DNA of 17,346 nucleotides from Desulfovibrio sp. UBA2564 (GCA_002340305.1 DDLU01000281.1:1-17346); one strand, 5' to 3'. Counted from the first letter of the stretch, positions 1-7,451 are shown. The notes: generated by a model not told the origin, from the sequence alone. Made by a program: numbers and translations.

Positions 1-857
1 GAGGGAGTAACTGCGTTGTATGCGCGACCAAGACGGGTGATGGAGTCGAGCAGGATAACAACGTCACGTTTACGTTCAACAAGACGTTTTGCCTTTTCAA
101 GAACCATTTCAGTCACCTGTACATGTCGCTGCGGAGGCTCATCAAAAGTGGAACTGACCACCTCGGCTTTAACAGTTCTAGCCATATCGGTAACTTCTTC
201 AGGGCGTTCGTCGATGAGCAGGACGATGAGGTCAACGTCAGGATGGTTGGCGTTGATTGAGTTTGCGATGTTCTGCAGCATCATGGTCTTACCGGTACGG
301 GGCGGTGCAACGAGCAGTGCGCGCTGACCACGGCCGATGGGGGAAAGAATGTCGATGACCCTGGAGCTGAAATTCTTGGGACCGTTTTCCATTTTGAAAC
401 GGTTATCCGGGTATACAGGAGTCAGGTTGTCAAAGAGAACCAGATTTCTGGAATGTTCCGGAGGCTCAAGGCCTATTTCGTTAACCCGGAGCAGCGCGAA
501 GTAACGCTCACCTTCTTTGGGAGGACGAATCTGTCCGGAGATGATATCACCTTTGCGCAGGCCGAATCTTCTGATCTGGGAAGGAGAAACATAAATGTCA
601 TCCGGTCCGGGCATGTAGCTGTAGGTAGGGGAGCGCAGGAAACCGAAACCATCGGGGAGCACTTCCAGAACACCTTCGCCGTAAATCTGTCCGTTTTGTG
701 CAGCACACCCTTGAAGCAGGGCAAAGATAAGTTCCTGCTTGCGCATGCCGCTGGGGTTTTCAACTTTGAATTTAGCTGCCAGATCCATGAGGTCTGACAT
801 CTTCTTCTGTTTTAGTTCTGTCAGATTCAGGTTTTGTATTTTTTTGTCTTGGCCCAT
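1..857 (-). CDS. rho: Transcription termination factor Rho, C-terminal third cut off by the window edge
   Basis: Hexameric RNA helicase that ends transcription at Rho-dependent sites. The visible 285 residues (of about 415 in the family) begin MGQDKK. They show the N-terminal helical domain with the LTELKQKK stretch near residues 12-19, the cold-shock-like RNA-binding domain with DGFGFLRSP at about 69-77, the Walker A motif APPRTGKT at about 184-191, IDERPEE at about 215-221 and the Walker B strand DVVILLDS at about 265-272. The Q- and R-loops lie beyond the window. The ATG at 857 is chosen because it precedes the whole conserved N-terminus. It has no clear Shine-Dalgarno sequence, and the downstream in-frame ATG at codon 20 would remove part of the first helix. 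It is the last gene of the minus-strand housekeeping block, 335 bases downstream of carD, so it probably has its own promoter. Family assignment is certain; the start is less so. Confidence 0.97.
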   Translation of the reverse strand, partial: MGQDKKIQNLNLTELKQKKMSDLMDLAAKFKVENPSGMRKQELIFALLQGCAAQNGQIYGEGVLEVLPDGFGFLRSPTYSYMPGPDDIYVSPSQIRRFGLRKGDIISGQIRPPKEGERYFALLRVNEIGLEPPEHSRNLVLFDNLTPVYPDNRFKMENGPKNFSSRVIDILSPIGRGQRALLVAPPRTGKTMMLQNIANSINANHPDVDLIVLLIDERPEEVTDMARTVKAEVVSSTFDEPPQRHVQVTEMVLEKAKRLVERKRDVVILLDSITRLGRAYNAVTP

Positions 858-1192
858 ACTGTATAACCGGATTTAAAAGTTTAAAAATATAATTAAGTTA
901 ATATAAAGAAATAACCGCGCGCACATGTATAGTGTTAGTGCACTAACCGGATCGCTTTATCCTTAACTTGATGATGAAAAATATATTGGATTTTTTGGGT
1001 GAGGGGGTTATTTCTCTGTCCGATGTAACGATTTGCTACAGCTCTGAATATTTCTTCACCCTAATTGCAGTCTGTGATTTTAGCAGAGTCTCTACTGATT
1101 ATCCCAGAGGAAATATAAAGCATCCCAATATCTGCAACTAATACGGCATTAACTGAAAGAAACGTTTATGACAAGTCGTTTGAACAGGATTT
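858..1192. other. 335-base A+T-rich intergenic region between carD and rho
   Basis: No gene is visible here. The stretch must hold the promoter and 5' leader of rho on the minus strand. It contains a perfect 14-bp palindrome GTTAGTGCACTAAC at 934-947. A TATACA -10-like hexamer on the minus strand (complement of 926-931) follows the palindrome by 2 bases, but no good -35 is present. TAACCGGAT occurs twice in direct orientation (864-872 and 944-952). No convincing terminator hairpin with a U-run follows carD. Confidence 0.5.
934..947. promoter_or_regulatory. Perfect 14-bp palindrome upstream of rho (possible operator)
   Basis: GTTAGTGCACTAAC reads the same on both strands, with no spacer. It lies 77 bases upstream of the rho start codon and just upstream (in minus-strand sense) of a TATACA hexamer. 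Its position in the spacer zone of that possible promoter is what a regulator site would show. I do not recognise the motif as that of a known regulator, so the role is inferred. Confidence 0.35.
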
Positions 1193-1708
1193 TTAGGATT
1201 CCTCTTCCTGTTTTTCCATAACGTCACTGAAAAGTGCATTAATCTCTTCCTTGATTTCTTCCTGATCAAGGTCGAGTGCGAAAGACAGCTCCATGGAAAC
1301 AAGTCCCATAGCCTGCTCCAAAAGTCTGCGTTCACCAAAAGAAAGCTCTTTGTCGCGACCAATAAGGAAAAGTTCCTTGAGTACGTATGCTACGTCCTGA
1401 AGATCGCCGCTTTTGAGTTTTTCGGAGTATTCACGGTAGCGTCTGTTCCAGTTCTGTCCGGTGTAGCCGGTGAAATCAGATCTATCCTTGAGACTCTCGA
1501 ATATTTGCATGCCCGCGTCCTTGTCGCAAACAGAGCGCAGACCAACGTTATGCGCGTTCATGACCGGAACCATGAGGGTAACATTGTTACTTAAAATGCG
1601 GACAATATAAAATTCGGCGGTTGCTCCGCCGATTTCCTGGCTTTCAATACGCTCTACTTTGCCTACACCCTGTGAAGGGTAGACAACTAACTGTTCTAGC
1701 TCAAACAC
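1193..1708 (-). CDS. carD: CarD/CdnL-family RNA polymerase-binding transcription regulator
   Basis: The 171-residue protein opens with MFELEQLVVYPSQGVGKVE, the typical start of the CarD_CdnL_TRCF domain. In this family the N-terminal Tudor-like part (about 1-60) contacts the RNA polymerase beta subunit, and the C-terminal helical part (about 70-160, with WNRRYREYSEKLKSGD) helps stabilise the open promoter complex. The length is close to that of mycobacterial CarD and Myxococcus CdnL, and it lacks the HMGA-like tail of Myxococcus CarD. The start is a GTG at 1708, preceded by AAGGAG six bases upstream. An ATG four bases upstream at 1712 opens only a three-codon frame (ATG AGT GTT TGA), so it is not the start. 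The gene sits between pth and rho and appears to have its own promoter (1899-1927) and a long leader of about 180 bases. Confidence 0.92.
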   Translation of the reverse strand: MFELEQLVVYPSQGVGKVERIESQEIGGATAEFYIVRILSNNVTLMVPVMNAHNVGLRSVCDKDAGMQIFESLKDRSDFTGYTGQNWNRRYREYSEKLKSGDLQDVAYVLKELFLIGRDKELSFGERRLLEQAMGLVSMELSFALDLDQEEIKEEINALFSDVMEKQEEES

Positions 1709-1898
1709 TCATGGCTCCTTGGACTTGCTAAAGAAATGTTGGGAATGGTCGGTGCGATTTTTTCGGTGATAACCGATAGGTGATGGCGCGGTTACGTGGA
1801 ATTCAGGATTAGCTGAAAACGGGTTTACAGGCCCTTCCCATTTCTTCTACCCTCTTATTGTGATTTATTTTCTATAGAGGGAATTGCTACGAAAAATT

Positions 1899-1927
1899 AT
1901 TATAACTGAATTGTAAAAAATAGTCTA
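1899..1927 (-). promoter_or_regulatory. Predicted sigma-70 promoter for carD
   Basis: On the minus strand TAGACT (complement of 1922-1927) and a perfect TATAAT (complement of 1899-1904) are separated by 17 bases. The -35 overlaps the last codons of pth. Transcription would begin near 1890, giving a leader of about 180 bases before the GTG start of carD. The leader contains a short TCGGT/ACCGA hairpin at 1763-1776. This is prediction from motif match only. Confidence 0.5.
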
Positions 1928-2542
1928 CGGTTCGGTTTCAGGAACATCCGGCGTAAAGCTGTTCATGAATTGAGTTGCCGTTCCCTGTCCACGCCTGAAC
2001 TGAAGGTTCAGTCCTTTAATGGCCGCTTGTGACATCTGAGCGGATATTTCAAGGTCCTGATCGCTGAATTCCTCAAGCACATAGTCTTTGACTTGTGAGG
2101 AAAATTCAGGACGACCGATGCCGACTCTGATTCTGAAGAAATTCGGTGAACCCATCTTTTCCTGAATGGATTCCAATCCCCGGTGGCCGTTATTACCGCC
2201 GCCTTTTTTGAATTTCATCCTTCCACAGGGCAGGTCTAACTCATCATGGATAACGTAGACATCTGATACGGCAATTGAATGTTTACCGCAGATTGCTGCA
2301 ACCGCTTTGCCGCTCAGGTTCATGTAAGTGAGGGGCTTGGTTACAAGCATGTTGTTTCCGGCAATGTTGACGCTGAAAAGTTCGAAGTCGCCGGAGATAC
2401 CCATTTCCTTATAGCGCATGCTTTTACGGGACTTTGCCATTTCTGCCAAAGCATCAACCGCCATGAAACCTATATTGTGTCTGGTTTTGGCGTATTGCGG
2501 TCCGGGGTTACCCAGTCCAACTATGAGTGCTTTGTATTCCAT
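1925..2542 (-). CDS. pth: Peptidyl-tRNA hydrolase
   Basis: Cleaves peptidyl-tRNAs that drop off ribosomes, releasing tRNA for reuse in the cytoplasm. The 205-residue product shows the family hallmarks: GLGNPGPQYAKTRHNIGF near the N-terminus, including the catalytic His of the RHN motif; KPLTYMNLSG at about 78-87; HDELDLPCG; and the loop KKGGGNNGHRGLESI. The length is usual for bacterial Pth (about 190-205). The ATG at 2542 is preferred because the GLGNPG motif follows at the normal distance and AGGGA lies about seven bases upstream. A TTG seven codons earlier at 2563 lies before that ribosome site and is not used. Pth follows rplY after a GC-rich hairpin, so it is probably expressed partly by read-through from rplY. 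Confidence 0.96.
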   Translation of the reverse strand: MEYKALIVGLGNPGPQYAKTRHNIGFMAVDALAEMAKSRKSMRYKEMGISGDFELFSVNIAGNNMLVTKPLTYMNLSGKAVAAICGKHSIAVSDVYVIHDELDLPCGRMKFKKGGGNNGHRGLESIQEKMGSPNFFRIRVGIGRPEFSSQVKDYVLEEFSDQDLEISAQMSQAAIKGLNLQFRRGQGTATQFMNSFTPDVPETEP

Positions 2543-2571
2543 GATAATGTCCCTGCTTAACAAACGGCAAA

Positions 2572-2592
2572 GGCCCCGGATAAACCGGGGCC
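2572..2592 (-). terminator. Hairpin between rplY and pth (attenuator-like terminator)
   Basis: GGCCCCGG (2572-2579) and CCGGGGCC (2585-2592) form a perfect 8-bp stem with a 5-base loop, 26 bases downstream of the rplY stop on the minus strand. The following RNA reads UUUGCCGUUUG, which is only a weak U-tract, so partial termination or RNA protection is more likely than full termination. It ends about 30 bases before the pth start codon. Confidence 0.6.
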
Positions 2593-2617
2593 CGAAAATG
2601 AGTATCTTTGTATAAGG

Positions 2618-3214
2618 CTATTCTTCGCCTTCTTCACCTTCTTCGTCTGCTTTAGCAGAGCCTCGGCCTGCTGCACAGCGAACGAGTGCGAAGTTGCTGT
2701 CGTACTGTACGGAAGCACCTTCACCGAGGTCGATTTCGTTTACGAATACGGTGTCGCCAACTTCCATGCTGTCGATGTTAACAACAATTTCTGCAGGCAG
2801 GGTAGCTGCGGTACATGCAACAGTCAGTTTGGGACGGTAGATAGCCATCCGGCCACCAAGCTTAACGCCGGGAGCTTCGCCTTCGGTCACAACGGGAACT
2901 TCGACTTTGATGGTGCGGTCTGCGGAAACACCGAGGAAGTCGATGTGGTTGGGGCGGGGACGAACGGGGTCCATCTGAACTTTCCAGATCAGTGTATCGT
3001 AGGTCTTGCCGTCTACTTCGAGGCTGAATACACGGGTGGTGCCGACTTTACGGTACATTTTAACGAATTCAATTTCGTTAACGGAAAGAATAAGGTTCTC
3101 GCCTTCCTGTGAATAGAAGACAACGGGGACCATACCCTGATTGCGGAGCTGACGGTTAGCGGATTTACCAGTTTTGGTACGCAGTTCAGCTTTAAAGGTT
3201 ACTTTTTCAGACAT
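2618..3214 (-). CDS. rplY: 50S ribosomal protein bL25, long Ctc (TL5) form
   Basis: Binds 5S rRNA in the central protuberance of the large subunit. The 198-residue protein has the N-terminal L25 beta-barrel (about 1-95), opening FKAELRTKTGKSANRQLR and containing RPNHIDFLGV at the end of the domain. It is followed by the C-terminal Ctc/TL5 domain (about 100-185). This matches the two-domain 'general stress protein Ctc' form rather than the short E. coli L25. A strongly acidic tail (DEEGEEGEE) ends the protein, as often seen in this family. The ribosome site AAGGAG lies six bases before the ATG. It lies 69 bases downstream of prs and is probably co-transcribed with ispE, tRNA-Gln and prs. Confidence 0.96.
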   Translation of the reverse strand: MSEKVTFKAELRTKTGKSANRQLRNQGMVPVVFYSQEGENLILSVNEIEFVKMYRKVGTTRVFSLEVDGKTYDTLIWKVQMDPVRPRPNHIDFLGVSADRTIKVEVPVVTEGEAPGVKLGGRMAIYRPKLTVACTAATLPAEIVVNIDSMEVGDTVFVNEIDLGEGASVQYDSNFALVRCAAGRGSAKADEEGEEGEE

Positions 3215-3283
3215 TATTTTCTCCTTATGGTTAACCTGCTGCCGCTCAGAAAAAAAGACCGGCAGAGGGTGGGAATAGGCGAA

Positions 3284-4228
3284 TTAAACGAAGAGTACGC
3301 TTACGGAAGACTCGGAGTGCACGTTGTGGATGCACTTAGCGAGGATACCGGCAACAGACTTGACTTTGATCTTGCCGTTGCAGTTAGCGATCTTTACTTC
3401 GGGAACAGGCAGGGTGTCAGTTACAATCACCTCGGAAAAAGGTGCTGCTGCCAGCCTGTCGATAGCCGGTCCGGAAAGAACCGGGTGGGTTGCGCAGGCT
3501 ATTACGTCCTTTGCGCCGTGGTCCATCAGAACCTTGGCTGCCTGACACATGGTACCTGCGGTATCAATCATATCATCCATGACCACGCAGACTTTGTCTT
3601 TCACTTCACCGATGACGTGCATGGCTTTTGCCTGGTTGGGAGCATCGCGGCGTTTGTCCACGATAGCAAGGCCTGCGTTCAGGCGTTTAGCGTATGCTCT
3701 TGCGCGCTCGGTACCACCTGCATCAGGGGAAACCATAACCATGTCTTCATCACGGGTGCGCAGTTCGTCCAGCAGGACGGGGGCTGCATAAATATTATCT
3801 ACCGGGAGATCGAAAAATCCCTGAATCTGGCCTGCGTGCAGGTCGATTGTGACCAGACGCTGCATACCTGCAACAGTCAGGCAGTCGGCACAGAGTTTTG
3901 CGCTGATGGGTGCGCGGGGGGAAACCTTGCGGTCCTGTCTGGCATATCCGTAATACGGAACAACAGCGGTTACTCGGCGGGCACTTGCTCTTTTGAGAGC
4001 ATCCAGCATGAGGCACAGTTCCATAAAGTGAAAGTTTACCGGGTCACAGGTAGACTGGACTACGAAAACATCGCAGCCGCGTACATTATCCTGAATCTCG
4101 ATGCGGATTTCACCATCACTGAATTTTTCACGCAGGCAGGGAGTAAGTGTGCTGCCGAGATGGTCACAGATTGCTTCTGAAAGCGCCAGATTTGACGAGC
4201 CGCTGATAATCTTGAGTTCACCGTTCAT
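3284..4228 (-). CDS. prs: Ribose-phosphate pyrophosphokinase (PRPP synthetase)
   Basis: Makes phosphoribosyl pyrophosphate from ribose 5-phosphate and ATP, feeding purine, pyrimidine, NAD, histidine and tryptophan synthesis in the cytoplasm. The 314-residue product carries class I motifs in order: FSDGEIRIEI, PYYGYARQDRK (ATP flexible region), TIDLHAGQIQGFF, SPDAGGTERARAYAKRL, and the PRPP-binding loop VMDDMIDTAGT. The length equals the usual 310-320. The ATG at 4228 is selected by GGAG six bases upstream and by the family's normal N-terminus (NGELKIISGSSN). The open frame continues further upstream only because it runs through the tRNA-Gln gene. It sits directly downstream of that tRNA and upstream of rplY. 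Confidence 0.97.
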   Translation of the reverse strand: MNGELKIISGSSNLALSEAICDHLGSTLTPCLREKFSDGEIRIEIQDNVRGCDVFVVQSTCDPVNFHFMELCLMLDALKRASARRVTAVVPYYGYARQDRKVSPRAPISAKLCADCLTVAGMQRLVTIDLHAGQIQGFFDLPVDNIYAAPVLLDELRTRDEDMVMVSPDAGGTERARAYAKRLNAGLAIVDKRRDAPNQAKAMHVIGEVKDKVCVVMDDMIDTAGTMCQAAKVLMDHGAKDVIACATHPVLSGPAIDRLAAAPFSEVIVTDTLPVPEVKIANCNGKIKVKSVAGILAKCIHNVHSESSVSVLFV

Positions 4229-4268
4229 GTCGGTCTCCAACTTGACCTCTCGGTATGAGAAATGAATT

Positions 4269-4344
4269 TGGCAGGGATGGCAGGACTCGAACCCGCGAAT
4301 GCGTGGACCAAAACCACGTGCCTTACCAACTTGGCGACATCCCT
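4269..4344 (-). tRNA. tRNA-Gln (anticodon UUG) with encoded CCA
   Basis: The 76-base sequence on the minus strand folds as a cloverleaf. The acceptor AGGGATG pairs with CATCCCT (complement of 4273-4279), the discriminator is G and the 3' CCA is encoded (complement of 4269-4271). The D stem is short (GCC/GGC) with loop AAGTTGGTAA. The anticodon stem CGTGG/CCACG holds loop TTTTGGT with anticodon TTG at 4309-4311, which reads CAA and, by wobble, CAG. The T stem GCGGG/CCTGC holds loop TTCGAGT. Discriminator G and the D-arm pattern fit bacterial tRNA-Gln. It lies between ispE and prs with little spacing, so it is probably cut out of a common transcript. Confidence 0.95.
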
Positions 4345-4379
4345 GCATAGATATGAGAAATATATACTATATTAGAATT

Positions 4380-5249
4380 TCAAAACCTGTGAATAACGGA
4401 TTCTACATTCATAGCCTTTAAGCCTGCTGTAGTTCTTTTTGCCGCGCTTTCATCTTTAAAGAAAGAGATGATGCTGGCCCCGCTTCCGCTCATGACAGCT
4501 CCACAGGCTCCGTTTTTCAGCAAGTATTCCTTGGTCTCCCGTATTTTGGGAAACTCTGGAAGGACAACTTCTTCAAAGTCATTGAACAAAGTGACCTTCG
4601 TTTTGGAGGCCGTTTTATTATTACCGCTGGCTGCTGTTGTCAAGTCAAAGGCATCACTTTTTTTCACTTTAGTGTCGCGGTCTCGATTTGACCATGCTTT
4701 ATATGCCCATGCGGTGTTCACGTGCACATCCGGGCAGGCTAATAACGCGGTAATGCCGGAAAGGTCAACCTCTGTAGGCGATAAAATTTCACCAATTCCT
4801 TTTGCCCATGCCGGACCGTCTAATAAAAAGTAGGGTACATCAGCACCAAGCCCCGCAGCAAGGGCATTCAGCTTGTCATGTCCCAGTCCCGGACTGTCCG
4901 GATGTTCATTTAAAAAACGGAGCATGGAAGCACAATCGGAGCTTCCGCCGCCCAGTCCGGCACCGGTGGGGGTTCGTTTGGTCAGTTCAATATGCAAACC
5001 GGGGCGAAATCCAGTTACTGCGGCATATTGGTCCCATGCCTTATATATCAGATTGTCTTCCGCCGGGAGGTCAAAGTCTGCACAATGGATTGTGCAGACT
5101 TTTCCGGTTTCGGTCACCTCAAGTGTATCGGCGATAGCCGGAAAAGGATGGAAGAGCGTATCCAGTTCATGATAGCCGTCTTCTCTTTTGCGAACGATTT
5201 TCAGGTAAAGGTTAACCTTAGCCGGGGCGGTAAGAATTGTTTTGCTCAT
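4380..5249 (-). CDS. ispE: 4-diphosphocytidyl-2-C-methyl-D-erythritol kinase
   Basis: Phosphorylates CDP-methylerythritol at the 2-hydroxyl, the fourth step of the non-mevalonate (MEP) pathway to isopentenyl diphosphate. The 289-residue GHMP kinase shows APAKVNLYLKI at the N-terminus with the catalytic Lys region, REDGYHELDTLFHP (substrate-binding), and the glycine-rich ATP loop PTGAGLGGGSSDCASML at about 91-107. VMSGSGASIISFF lies near the C-terminus. The length is typical (about 280-300). The ATG at 5249 gives the canonical start; the ribosome site is weak (AAGAAG). It heads the ispE, tRNA-Gln, prs, rplY run and is separated from degP by a long hairpin terminator. Confidence 0.96.
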   Translation of the reverse strand: MSKTILTAPAKVNLYLKIVRKREDGYHELDTLFHPFPAIADTLEVTETGKVCTIHCADFDLPAEDNLIYKAWDQYAAVTGFRPGLHIELTKRTPTGAGLGGGSSDCASMLRFLNEHPDSPGLGHDKLNALAAGLGADVPYFLLDGPAWAKGIGEILSPTEVDLSGITALLACPDVHVNTAWAYKAWSNRDRDTKVKKSDAFDLTTAASGNNKTASKTKVTLFNDFEEVVLPEFPKIRETKEYLLKNGACGAVMSGSGASIISFFKDESAAKRTTAGLKAMNVESVIHRF

Positions 5250-5268
5250 GATGAGCTTCTTAACTTAA

Positions 5269-5300
5269 ACCCCCGCCCTGACGCAAGTCAGGACGGGGGT
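5269..5300 (-). terminator. Terminator hairpin between degP and ispE
   Basis: The arms 5269-5282 and 5287-5300 form a 14-bp stem with a 4-base loop. On minus-strand RNA the single irregular position becomes a G-U pair, so the stem is complete in that orientation, whereas the plus-strand RNA would have a C-A mismatch. The following RNA reads UUUAAGUU. It lies 32 bases after the degP stop, so it most likely ends the degP transcript. Confidence 0.8.
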
Positions 5301-5331
5301 AATTTTGTGAGAGTTAACAACAGTCGGGAGA

Positions 5332-6774
5332 CTATTTATCTTTGAGTTCGATGGTGCGGAAGATGTTATGTCCCTGACGTTTCAGGAGCAGCATAACCAA
5401 TCCGCGTTTTTTCCCTTCAGTGTTGATGATCTTCTGAAGGTCTTTGATGGTGTTCACCTGATGCTGGTTTGCTTCAAGGATAACGTCGCCGACAGCGATA
5501 GCTGCATCCCGGGCAGGAGTGTTCTGCATCACTTCGATAACCAGTAAGCCTTCAGGTCTTTCAAGGCCGAGTGATTCAGCTTCTGCCTTACGGTTTACCC
5601 TGCGGACAACCAGACCGAGATCGTCAAGGTTTTCTTCGGTTGCCTTGGGGGACATCTTTTCAGCTTCAGCAACAACATTCTTTCCATTACGCTCGCCAAG
5701 TACGATGCGCAGGTTCTTCTCACGACCCTTGCGCCATACTTTTATATTAACAGATTTGCCCGGAGGCAGAGCCGCAACAGTACGCAGCAGGTCGTTGGTA
5801 TTGTCAATCTTTTGGCCGTCGACCTTAAGGATAACGTCACCGACTTTCATGCCGCCCTTATCAGCGGGGTCGCCGGGATTGACAGAGTTGACCAGTGCCC
5901 CTTTCCCGCCTTTAAGGCCGAGAGCCTTGGCGGTTTTGGCATCACTGTCCTGAATGGTTACGCCTAACCAGCCCCGGCTGACTTTATGGTCGGTCTTGAG
6001 CTGGTTGATGACGTTTTTAGCCATGTTGCTGGGAATAGCAAAGCCTATCCCCTGCCCGCTGGCGATAATGGCGGTATTGATACCGATTACACATCCATGC
6101 ATATCGATGAGCGGGCCACCGGAATTGCCGGGGTTGATGCTGGCATCGGTCTGGATAAAGTTGTCGAAGGGACCTGCGCCGATGATACGGCCTTTAGCAC
6201 TAATAATTCCTTTGGTGACGGTATGTCCGAGACCGAAGGGATTACCGATCGCCAATACCCATTCGCCAACTTCCCCTTTTTCGGAGTTGGCGAATTCAAG
6301 GAAGGGCAGGTCTTTTTTTACATCTATTTTCAGAAGCGCAAGGTCGGTTTCGTTGTCGCGGCCAATAATCTTGGCAGGGTATTCGCGACCATCATTCTGC
6401 AGTTTGACCGTGATTTCATCTGCGGAGGCAACCACGTGGTTGTTGGTGACCACGTAACCGTCTTTGGAGATGATGAACCCGGAACCGAGTGAGCCTGTTT
6501 TACGTTTCTGCTTGGGCTGATTTTTGTTGCCGCGATTATTGAACTGCTTAAAGAAATCCTCGAAAGGGTTGTTGCCGCCTCTGCCGTGGAACTTGAAAAA
6601 GTCTTCCATGGGGTTACCTACTTCAACCATTTTCACAGTGTTGATGTTAACCACGGCGGGTCCACATTTTTTTGCCAGATCGACAAAAGAAGGCAGCTCT
6701 GCTGCCTGAGCATAGACGGGCAGTATGAGTAGAGTAATGAGAGTAAGTAATCCAATGTAGCGTTTAAGTTTCAT
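5332..6774 (-). CDS. degP: Do/DegP-family periplasmic serine endoprotease (HtrA)
   Basis: Envelope quality-control protease and chaperone. The 480-residue precursor has a signal peptide ending near residue 24 (LPVYAQA|AELPS), then the trypsin-like domain. The catalytic triad is visible as His113 (TNNHVV), Asp144 (NETDLALL) and Ser218 (NPGNSGGPL). Two PDZ domains follow at about 268-365 (starting RGWLGVTIQD) and 385-478. The LA-loop region around 55-92 is rich in Gly, Asn, Phe and Lys, as in many Do proteases. The length is close to E. coli DegP and DegQ. A strong GAGGAGG lies just upstream of the ATG. The gene is probably monocistronic, with its own promoter (6826-6853) and a terminator (5269-5300). 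DegP and DegQ cannot be told apart from sequence alone. Confidence 0.96.
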   Translation of the reverse strand: MKLKRYIGLLTLITLLILPVYAQAAELPSFVDLAKKCGPAVVNINTVKMVEVGNPMEDFFKFHGRGGNNPFEDFFKQFNNRGNKNQPKQKRKTGSLGSGFIISKDGYVVTNNHVVASADEITVKLQNDGREYPAKIIGRDNETDLALLKIDVKKDLPFLEFANSEKGEVGEWVLAIGNPFGLGHTVTKGIISAKGRIIGAGPFDNFIQTDASINPGNSGGPLIDMHGCVIGINTAIIASGQGIGFAIPSNMAKNVINQLKTDHKVSRGWLGVTIQDSDAKTAKALGLKGGKGALVNSVNPGDPADKGGMKVGDVILKVDGQKIDNTNDLLRTVAALPPGKSVNIKVWRKGREKNLRIVLGERNGKNVVAEAEKMSPKATEENLDDLGLVVRRVNRKAEAESLGLERPEGLLVIEVMQNTPARDAAIAVGDVILEANQHQVNTIKDLQKIINTEGKKRGLVMLLLKRQGHNIFRTIELKDK

Positions 6775-6825
6775 TTAACCTCCTCGTAATACCGCCCGGA
6801 AAACGGGTTAGGCGGCATTCACATG

Positions 6826-6853
6826 AGTATAGTCTCCTTTTTTTAAATGTAAA
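6826..6853 (-). promoter_or_regulatory. Predicted sigma-70 promoter for degP
   Basis: Minus-strand TTTACA (complement of 6848-6853) and TATACT (complement of 6826-6831) are 16 bases apart. The predicted start near 6819 gives a leader of about 45 bases that ends in the strong GAGGAGG ribosome site. A second TATAAT on the same strand around 6868-6873 has a poor -35. No clear heat-shock (sigma-32 or sigma-E) consensus is seen. Confidence 0.45.
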
Positions 6854-6922
6854 TAGTGCACGTAAGATTATAAAGTCGAGGATAAATTTGATATTGTCTT
6901 TGATTAAGGGGATGCTTACGGG

Positions 6923-6951
6923 TTGACCTTTTTGTTGGGTCTTAATAATTT
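6923..6951 (+). promoter_or_regulatory. Predicted sigma-70 promoter for the small TPR-like gene
   Basis: TTGACC (6923-6928), a 17-base spacer and TAATTT (6946-6951) lie about 40 bases before the ATG at 6993. The -35 matches consensus in five of six positions and the -10 in four. It is divergent from the degP promoter. Confidence 0.45.
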
Positions 6952-6992
6952 GTTCCCGTGATCATTACTAATAAATTGTTTTGGAGAAATAT

Positions 6993-7367
6993 ATGGATCA
7001 GGCTGTTAAATTGAAGGCGGAACTTGAAGCCAAACTCAAAGAGTGTGAAGTGAATAATGATTCCTGTGAAAAAGCTAAAACCCTTTATGAATTAGCCAAG
7101 CTGGAAGTTGCCGGGGGCAATCAGGAACAGGCTTTGCTCATGCTTATGGAATCCTATTCAAGATTTCAGAAATTGGGCGATTCAAAAGGGCATTGCTTTG
7201 ACGGAGAACTGCTTGGCCAGCTTCTTTTTGTTTCCGGCAACCAGCAGGATGGACTTGCGGTTGTGCGTGAAGCTTTGCGGGGATTTACTGAAATGGGCAT
7301 GACCGCAGAGGCTGAGAAAATCGGTCAGCTGCTGGCGGTTATGGAAGAGCATCTTGTCGGGGCTTAA
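6993..7367 (+). CDS. Small TPR-like protein of unknown function
   Basis: A 124-residue soluble, helix-rich protein with no signal peptide or membrane segment. Two helix-turn-helix units look like degenerate tetratricopeptide repeats. The first runs from about residue 24 to 62 (KAKTLYELAKLEVAGG... ALLMLMESYSRFQKLGD), and the second from about 68 to 105 (GELLGQLLFVSGN... VVREALRGFTEMGM). A charged N-terminal helix (KLKAELEAKLKECEV) may form a coiled coil. Such repeats usually mediate protein-protein contacts; no partner can be named. The ATG at 6993 follows GGAG by six bases. The in-frame TTG at 6981 lies upstream of that ribosome site and is not the start. It stands alone, divergent from degP and convergent with the GntR gene. 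The reading frame and codon use look genuine. Confidence 0.8.
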   Translation: MDQAVKLKAELEAKLKECEVNNDSCEKAKTLYELAKLEVAGGNQEQALLMLMESYSRFQKLGDSKGHCFDGELLGQLLFVSGNQQDGLAVVREALRGFTEMGMTAEAEKIGQLLAVMEEHLVGA

Positions 7368-7451
7368 TTATATTTGAGTTTCTGTTTGAGGCTTAAAATG
7401 CCCGCAATTCTTGTGATATCGTGGGTATTATTGCGTCATGGCTTAAGCTGG

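Noticed and set aside
3227..4180. Long plus-strand open frame (317 codons) opposite prs
   Set aside because: Exactly antisense to the well-conserved prs gene; its Cys/His-rich translation resembles no family and arises from the codon pattern of the real gene.
4229..4348. Upstream extension of the prs frame to 4348
   Set aside because: It runs through the tRNA-Gln gene; the ATG at 4228 has a good ribosome site and the usual family N-terminus.
5986..6492. Plus-strand open frames opposite degP
   Set aside because: They mirror degP codons, including the catalytic region, and have no ribosome site.
7368..7451. Possible terminator between the convergent TPR-like and gntR genes
   Set aside because: The short GCCCGCAAT/ATTGCG-like complementarity does not make a stable stem with a U-run.
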